Source: Phallusia mammillata
Lineage: Eukaryota > Chordata > Ascidiacea > Phlebobranchia > Ascidiidae
Length of the DNA: 64,000 nt
Direction of reading: 5' to 3'
NCBI GenBank assembly: GCA_003260075.1
Contig: QLIY01000184.1
Coordinates: 2,929 to 66,928, forward strand
Made by a program: the position numbers and the translations under genes. The number at the start of each line of letters is the position of its first letter. Positions within the stretch are counted from its first letter, which is position 1. Below the pieces are notes generated by a model. It had not been told where the DNA came from. It saw nothing but the letters and a program-made list of their open reading frames with translations, and ran no database searches. This document shows, in pieces, positions 57,001 through 64,000 of the stretch.

Positions 57001-60000
57001 GAGTTACACGGTGGCATTACGGAGGGGTTATGTGCAGCACCAGAATGAAACAAAGTGCAATCTCGCGTAAAATTGTTGCTACGAACGATTAACTGTGGTC
57101 GTGGCTCCATTCAGTAGCAATAACATAAAGGGGCGTTGCTGAATTGGCTGGACTTGTAGTGTATTAAATTCCAGCTAGAAGTTTCACATTCAAACAAATA
57201 ATTTAGAAAAGTCCCCCAGGTTTATTACAGTCGTCATTAATTGCCTTTGCAAATGTGGGAACAAAAGCGGGCCATCTTAAAATTTGAATAAACTGTGCCA
57301 ATCTGTACAAATGACAAACACTCTCCCCAGTATCGAGCACCCACCTAACAGTGGCGTCCTTGGACAAGTCACCGTGCCTGACCACAATCAGTTTCACAGT
57401 ACCACAGTTTTCCATTACAGAGCTTGATACGGCGTCGAACTCAATTGCGGTGGTAAGGCGAATCGTACTTAGAATCTGATCCACTTCAACGCGTTGGGGA
57501 CCAGTTACAGCAGTTCCATTCTCGTGAGCTATATCCGCTAGCTGTTGGACCCAGAATTCGTAAACACATAACAGTTAAAGGTTATGGGACTTGTTTTATA
57601 AACGGATAACTTTACAAAACTCTACAGGGTAAAAGTTGGGTATACATATATAGTAAACATGACACACCACATCACCATGCATTGGTTACATCATGCATAA
57701 ACGAGCGCTTCTATACTACAAGCACAGCCCTGGTAGGTTACAAGCAACATGCACAGACTATAAGCAAACATGATTTGGGTGCACAACATACAGAAAGGCA
57801 ACATAAAACTTGTCAACACAAATAAAACAGGGTTAGAACCAAACTATTCCCATAAGATATTGGCTGGTGAGTTCAAACAAACTGTTGGTACAACTTTGCT
57901 ACAAAATGTGTAAGGCGTCCACAGATCATTCATAAAGCGATATTCAAAAACATAGCAGCGAAAAATCCACCTACTGCAAGCTTAAAATTATTCTGTACAT
58001 ATAACGTTTTGTGGAGTTTTCGAGGGTGATTTTATTAACGTTAATCTGAAGCGAAAATTATACGGCAGTAAAGCGAGTGTCATAGGGGTGGTGTTTGATT
58101 GACAACCCAAAAGGCTGCGTTTCCGTTACGGGTCGCGCAAACGGTGGGAAGTCACGGCAAACTGAGATCATTGGTAAATCAGGTGATGGCGTACAGCAGT
58201 CGCATGAAACACTAATCATTTTTCGTAGAAACTTTGTATCTTCAAATTATTTTTTACGATAACTGTCCATCGGTGGAACATAAAAGATTTTTTCCGGGCG
58301 CAGGGTAAAAGGTCAACCAGCATTAGCCCGTGCCTGATTACACACTTGAAAAAATTTGCTTACGGAAATCGTTTTTTTTTTTTAGTTTGGCAGCGGCGGG
58401 CGGGTCGGGCATGAATTTTTAACGACAGGCCTTTCGACTTGTTTCTGTGGCCGAGGACGAGCGCTGTATCACTTTTACATGCTCGATTGCGGCAAAGTCG
58501 TAGCGAAAAACAGCTTCATCAACAAGCCCTGTGGTCGGTTTTGGAAGAAACATACATTTATCAACCGGTTATTTAAGCGTAAAATGCACATTTACTCTCC
58601 ATCGACTGCTAGATTGCAATATATTTGGTGTTGATTTATACAAATGATAACTATTGGGTTTTGCATCCTACTATGGGTTAAAAGGATGATTTTGCAACAT
58701 CCTAGCGGTCCACCTCCGTTAATATGATTATTATCACTTATGGTTATCGACCTTTCGAAATAAAAAGTGATACAGAAATTTTAAGCCATTAAGATAATGC
58801 AGTTTCTACTGACTCAAATGTCAATTAAAATTGCAATCAAACCCCACCCCTTGACCTCGAGGTTACAAGCTGTACGAAGCTTTCCGGCATTCAATAATTC
58901 GATTATCCGCTAAAAGGCGTCTAATTCGAAAGCAAAACTAGTTCACTCCTGTGATAAATCGAACAAAGAAAATTCCTGCTGGATTTAAATTCGACTTTGG
59001 CCCACTATAGTAAAGGGCATCAGAGGCCACTAAAAGTTAAAACATTGTCACTCAACAACAAACCAGCACCAACCACCCAATCGATTTCAAGTAAAGCAAG
59101 ACCGAATTTCAATTTTGAATTTCCAACGGTTTAAGCAGTGCTCAACACGATTTGAAACGATTTTTCACGTTGTAAGACTAAAACGTCTTGTTCCCTGCTT
59201 GTTGGTTGAAGAGTGGTTTAAATTAAAGTGTTGGGCCGTGTTTAAACTGGACATTAGCGTAGTGCTGTTTACTGTTGGATTAGCATTTCAATATTTTATT
59301 GATTTTGGGGTGGACAACTTTATATATGTGTAAAAACAAGATAAACAAGGTGTTCGAATTGCTGTGTCGTTGTTCCTTAACCCAGCATGCTTGTAAAATA
59401 AACTAGTGCTTTAGTGTAGTCGCATTTTAAACCAGTTAAGCAGTCCAAATCAGCCGCAACCACTTTTTACCAGCACACACACGGCCAATCTTACGATACA
59501 TAAGTGCTCGCTACATAACACAACCAAGCAGAAAAAGCGCGGCTTTAAGTGTGAAAGTGGGCCGGGTGCCATACAAAAGGTCAAAGCGATTAAGTCAGTT
59601 TCAAAAACACCAGTGAAAAAGTCACATTAAAAAAACAACGACCACATTCAACCAAGGAAGAAATCAAATAAACATATAGGTAGTACAAAAATAAAGTTGT
59701 GGCCAACCTGCGACGTCGATCCAGAGCGCAGCACCTACACAAAACCACGGTGACAGGTATTAAATGCAAGCAATTTGGCGGTGCTCTGGCAGTCACGGGC
59801 GTCTTTTCGAACGCCGCGAGCTACCCATTGTTTCGTGTGCGAAGTGTGTTGCGCTTGTGCGTAAGCACGACGTAAAGGGCGACGCAAAATAAGCCATAAT
59901 TGAGCTTGTAATCGACTTTCAGGCCTGAAATGGAATCCAAGACGACTTTAAACAGACTGTAACTGTTTTCAAAGTTAAACTTATGCGTAAAATATACATA

Positions 60001-63000
60001 GGTCTATATTTATAGTTACCACGCATTGTTCTTGATGTATTAATAAATTTAAGCAAAAATCACCACACTAAGGTAACACAAAGTTGTTTTAAACAGTAGG
60101 ATTAGCCGTCACATGTCAGTGTCGTAATAAACAGTTGTTGGGCGTACTTCTAGAAGGGTTGCTGGCCAATGTCTGTGTTTAACATCAAGTTTATATTCAA
60201 ATCTAAACAACGCATTTGCATACTAGCTTCACACTAATCACATTTCGTTCAATGCTATAGTACTATTTATATGTCAGCCTATTTGTTTAAAAAATGTCAG
60301 TTAGCCCATTTGTGTATAATGTCGAACAGACGTTGCGTTTGTACTCGCTTTTGCACGCAACCTAAAGCTGGTATTAAAGCCAGTAATACCCATCCGGCTG
60401 TTTGGGAACACAACATGCGTCCTTCCGTGTTGTAAGCAGCCGGAACCGACATTAACTATGCATGCGTACACGCACTATTACCAAAAGGGTTGACCTTCAT
60501 CATTGGATTAATAATAGAAGATGACGAAGTAAAACACTAGACTGATAAGGAACAGATGTCGCGCAATTCAGAAATAAACGTACAGTACTGCATTTGCTAA
60601 TAGGGTGTATGAGAAAAGTCACCCAATTTGTGAAGTGAATGTGTTTATGGAACATATATATATATCATTAGGATATCAGATATTTTTTGCACACTAAACC
60701 TTCTTACCATTTTATGACCAGTTAAAATTCGTTTGAATGGTTTATCTTTAAATTTATTAAAAATACTAAAGAAACGTTTTGTCCACCAGGGTCCATGTTT
60801 AACAAATTTATAGTTCATCAACTGGTGTGATGCTAAGCAAAATACTATAGTTGTTTTTTACAAGTTCTTAAAAAAACAACCAGTATTTTGTTTAGCATCA
60901 CATCAGTTGAATGACAAATTTAAATTTATTAGTGGCATACAGTCTAAAACCACTTAGATCATAAAAAACGCCTTGGTATATTTGTTAGTAATACACCACC
61001 CACACGAACATTTAATATAGTGGATATTACGCTCTCACGTAAATGAATTTGGCAGTCGGCAATGCGGGCTGTCGGATTCAATTGACACCGACATCTATAG
61101 ATATCACAAATCCCAGATGGTTTGCAGCAGAGCCCGGTCGCAAGGCCCTTTGGGAGCATTGACGGGAGATTGCGGAGACGAACTGGTCCTGCAGGTCGCA
61201 CGGCAAGCAGGTCGCACGGCAAGCAAGTCACGTGATATGAAGGATTCGCATGCAACGTTCCGCATGACAAGGCTCCTTATGAGTGATGTGTCGTTTTAGC
61301 GACGAGACAAAAGTGCAAATGGCCGTGCGCAACCGATATTGTGACAATTGTGACATTCACTGGCAGTTGTATTAAAAACTAATTTTATTGAATATCAATA
61401 AATGTGTATTTGAACCTACGACAATAGAAAATCGTTTCCAAGAAACAGATTCACTCGATAAACATGGTTGAATACTGTATTCCGCGAAATTGCATTTTGG
61501 TTCTTATTTAAATATAATCTATTTTTGGCGAAATATAAGTTCCAATTAACTTTATTAACTGATGGTGTTTCTTGGAGACGATTTTCGATTCTAAGTTATT
61601 AATTTAGCAATCAGAGATCGGCAATAACTATGTTGCAGGTTGGAGAGTCTGATAATGTTCAATTTGTGCACTCTCACTTTAAACATACTCAAATGCGAAA
61701 ACTTAGGATCTTTATTACTAATATACGATGTGTTTATAAGTAGCAATTTGTATGCGCAATTAGTAGTTCCTTATTGTGTCATCTTCTGATTAATTGTTGG
61801 GAGTGGTTTGCTTACACTCGCAGTCTTCATACATGGGGTTTCCACAGGTGCTTTGAGGCATTGTTTTGCAGGAAATACACTTGACGTATTTAAATAATAG
61901 TTATGTTTTTAAACCGGGCTAGAAACTTACTTTAAGTCAATGTTATTCACCCTGCATACCCGTACAGTACGCTATGCACCTGTTTAAAAAGGTTCGAATA
62001 CCAGCAGATACAAAATCCTAACATGCATAGAGAGCAAACGTTAAGAGCGCCTACATTTTATGGTGTACAACATTCTTATTGATAACACATCATATTGTCA
62101 TTATAAACTGCAGCGTAGGGCCGTATATACTCGTTTCAAGGTCACAGCCTACCTAGGAAAGACCTTCTTGCTGCGCATAGGTACGCAGGCGCATCATACA
62201 TTAATTATGAGACGCTTCAGTGCGCAGATTATATGATCTCCGGCGACCAGTAAATTTGCTTAAGACAGAAAACCTTGGAGCTACTTTCTCGTGTAATATT
62301 GAACAAACACTGAGCTCCCGGGATCGTAAACCACCGCAACGGTGTAAAATTTCGACAGAAGTCCGCTGTTACGCACCCCTACTTACAAATCATAAACGTG
62401 TTTTAGTTGTTCTATGATTCGGGCGTTTCTAATAGTTCAATTGTACAGAAAGAACTAACATACAATGTTGAGTAGTTAGTCCAAATAAGAAAAAAAGAGT
62501 GTCACATGGTGTTGTAGTTTCTGCATTAATTTTATCAAGTACACATCTACGATCAATTACGCCGCTTGCCTAAAAAATTAAAACCTAATAGCGCCAAGCA
62601 AAGCGTATTAATTATATAGGCTAGGTTGATTGCAGGCTATGTAGGCCTCAACAATACTGAGTGACATTTAACATAACAAACGGCCGCGGAAGCGATCAAT
62701 GCGCTTCCACATGATGCATGGCGTTCCGCTTCTACCCTGCTAAAGCCTTAACTTCTTTTGCTTCAGAAGTACTGCTTTTGAAGCCGTTTAATCTTAACGG
62801 TGTGCGACACACCACTTGCATAAGCTCTTGATAGCTAATGCTCTTCCAATACAGTGGATGCGTTTTGTGATATGTGGGTTCAGGTTCATATCACGTTGGT
62901 CGTGGGCTAAATGGTATGGTCCAATTACCAGCGATCGCGCATTAGCAAATGGCGAGAAGCGAACAATTGAACGAATGTGCTGATTCCGCATCTCGTGTGC

Positions 63001-64000
63001 TTCATACAGGTCGCAGGTCCTACCATGTTAGCTTGGACAGGCAAATTACCACAAAGGGGGCAAGCGGACCTTACCTTTTGCAGGTTTTCGTTGAGACGAG
63101 GCTGTATTCGTTGTCCGGCAAACAGGTCACGTGATGCTTTGACCCGATACCAGGCACGACTGTGCGGCGTTTCGTCCTGTAACAAAACTCGTATGATGAG
63201 TACCGACCGACAGGTTATATTGGGCTGTGACATTTAAGAAGATATCACATTGACAATTATAGGACAAACTCGTGCATCAGACGCTCGTACACGCACAGCA
63301 GCCGGCGTTCAAGTCTTAATTCAGATCGATACAGCAAGCAAAACGGTATTGCTACTTCATTTTAAAGTCTGTCACACACAGCTTCTGCGGCCATGGGTGA
63401 TTTATAACCTTTGACTCCTTATTAAGTATGTTTGTCTGTCAAAAAATAATTATGTCTACTGTGACAACAATAAGGAATGCCAATGCATTTTTAAGTCTCC
63501 GGTACCTTGTAACGAGTTAAATGTATATTAAAAAGAAAAAAAAAACATAAAAACACAAACCCAACAAGTGTCAATTTAACTCCTGCTTGGTATAACAGTA
63601 CAGGTGTAGAGCAGTATAAGATCCGATACTACTTATTAGCTGCAGGTTGTAGACTCGAGCCTTTTTTATGAATAAAAAACTTTTAAAGAGAGGTTTTAGA
63701 GAAGGAAAGCTCAGATGACTGACAGCTGACAGGTAAAGAGACACGGTACTCAATCTTAAGTAAATCAAGTAGATTAAACAGGCTCGTGTTATCCCAAATG
63801 ACAAAAAACGCTAACATCGGTACACAAGAGTCAAAGCTAACCTGCAACTGTAGTGCAGCGATATTGGAAGCGTCATCCTCGCTTAGTTTTTCTGGTTTGT
63901 CTAAGGTTTTCATGAAAGCAGAAACGACATCTTTCATTCGTTCGTCCTCGGTGGTTGGTTGTTTCATCAAGGCAGTGTCCTCAGTAGCGTTTCCTAGCTC
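48013..64000 (-). CDS. SLC8: Na+/Ca2+ exchanger (SLC8/NCX family), C-terminal part
   Basis: Plasma-membrane antiporter exchanging Na+ for Ca2+. Eleven exons in view, 5' to 3': 63842-64000 (open at the window edge), 57345-57541, 54851-54929, 53607-53781, 52624-52741, 50993-51134, 50370-50448, 49845-50020, 49378-49515, 48659-48853, 48013-48252; all in phase, 565 codons plus stop. The order is: end of the cytosolic loop, CBD1 ([37 protein letters not shown]), CBD2 ([36 protein letters not shown]), loop end ([10 protein letters not shown]), then membrane helices with [27 protein letters not shown], the alpha-2 repeat ([39 protein letters not shown]) and a C-terminus ending TGTIAGF. The N-terminal helices and alpha-1 repeat lie beyond 64000. 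CBD2 lacks acidic residues, and exon 49845-50020 contains a 10-C run. Confidence 0.94.
48894..49210. repeat. Inverted pair of hammerhead-like GAAACGTC motifs in NCX intron
   Basis: Plus strand 48894-48937 starts CTGAAGAAGACACC and contains CAAAACGTCGCATGAGCT. Minus strand 49177-49210 reads TTTGAGAATGACAC, a short loop, then TGTCGAAACGTC. The minus copy keeps a GACA/TGTC stem before GAAACGTC, as in the stem II to core step of hammerhead ribozymes associated with Penelope-like elements. The CTGATGA core is not intact in either copy. This may be a decayed retroelement. Confidence 0.3.
49866..49875. repeat. Run of ten C inside an NCX coding exon
   Basis: On the minus strand it gives GAG GGG GGG GGG, read as GEGGG between ENATA and FMTFGFK. 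NCX proteins normally have an acidic stretch and a conserved GEEKLPSC-like segment here. The run has the same length as the other suspected gap placeholders but no duplicated flanks. Confidence 0.6.
51135..52623. other. NCX intron with C-run near-duplicate
   Basis: Apart from the near-duplicate at 51805-52064 no feature was recognised. Minus-strand open frames at 51305-51586 and 52162-52377 have no homology or splice support. Confidence 0.4.
51805..52064. repeat. Near-duplicate around a 10-C run (NCX intron)
   Basis: 51805-51928 recurs at 51939-52064 with a few differences (including a short indel). Exactly ten C at 51929-51938 join them. Confidence 0.85.
53981..54697. mobile_element. hAT-like element with TAGGGCAA ends, 717 bp
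   Basis: The ends are TAGGGCAAATATTTTTTGAC and GTCAAAAAATAATTGCCCTA. The 8-bp duplication GTTATAAC is perfect (53973-53980 and 54698-54705). Subterminal regions carry many copies of GTCAAAATTT, in both arms, typical of transposase-binding arrays. It lies in an NCX intron and has no transposase frame. Confidence 0.88.
54930..57344. other. NCX intron, 2.4 kb
   Basis: Overlapping plus-strand frames at 55290-55987 span a relatively GC-rich patch, but they show no known domain, splice context or conserved start, so they are not called. Nothing else was recognised. Confidence 0.4.
57542..63841. other. Long NCX intron, 6.3 kb
   Basis: It separates the end of the cytosolic-loop exon from CBD1. It contains the foldback element at 60811-60913 and a tandem of AGGTCGCACGGCAAGC near 61193-61224. 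A related string, GTCCGGCAAACAGGTCACGTGA, also appears near 63111-63132, suggesting a dispersed repeat. No alternative NCX exon or nested gene was recognised. Confidence 0.4.
60811..60913. mobile_element. Foldback (hairpin) element with 9-bp direct repeats
   Basis: Two arms of about 45 bp (around 60815-60860 and 60869-60913) are near-perfect inverted repeats, sharing GATGCTAA(G/A)CAAAATACT, around a loop of about 8 bases. ACAAATTTA flanks the structure at 60802-60810 and 60914-60922 and looks like a target-site duplication. If transcribed within the NCX pre-mRNA it would form a long hairpin. Confidence 0.6.

Overview
The window reads as an invertebrate chordate genome, most likely a tunicate of the Ciona type. 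This is an inference from the AT-rich composition, compact introns of 0.2-2 kb, good matches to animal orthologue families, and a thyroid-peroxidase-type enzyme with the chordate CCP-EGF-transmembrane tail. No bacterial, viral or organellar features were seen.

Layout. 45-260 (+): last coding exon of an unidentified gene, with a 3' UTR to about 830. 2985-11518 (-): complete PP2A regulatory subunit B55 (PPP2R2-like) in ten exons. 12113-13359 (-): a 5'-truncated LINE flanked by a 13-bp target-site duplication. 13829-22719 (+): a secreted EMI/EGF protein whose N-terminus resembles EGFL7/8, with 16 EGF repeats and two copies of a 10-cysteine module I do not recognise. 22720-27021: intergenic, with one 57-codon small ORF. 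27022-39501 (-): thyroid-peroxidase-like enzyme, 18 exons, 872 aa. 39502-44440: intergenic. 44441-47025 (-): eEF2-lysine methyltransferase (FAM86/EEF2KMT), 9 exons, 320 aa. 48013-64000 (-): C-terminal 565 codons of a Na+/Ca2+ exchanger (SLC8/NCX), whose 5' end lies outside the window. The genes are ordinary monocistronic animal loci. Nothing in the sequence links them into one pathway.

Mobile DNA. Eight non-autonomous hAT-like elements can be delimited exactly by terminal inverted repeats plus perfect 8-bp target-site duplications. There is also a foldback element in an NCX intron and a probable tRNA-derived SINE in a B55 intron.

Most unusual large-scale pattern. Fifteen runs of G or C, almost all about 10 nt and one of 96 nt, punctuate the window. 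Twelve can be tied to duplicated neighbouring sequence: nine separate simple pairs (one of them two LINE-internal copies) and a cluster of three. The three others, including the run before the cluster's first fragment, are discussed individually. All runs up to 25.4 kb are G and all from 35.5 kb on are C. The best reading is that these are assembly gap placeholders between overlapping, uncollapsed contig ends, with an orientation switch between about 25.4 and 35.5 kb. This creates false duplicate exons in the B55 and EMI/EGF genes and probably hides residues in an NCX exon.
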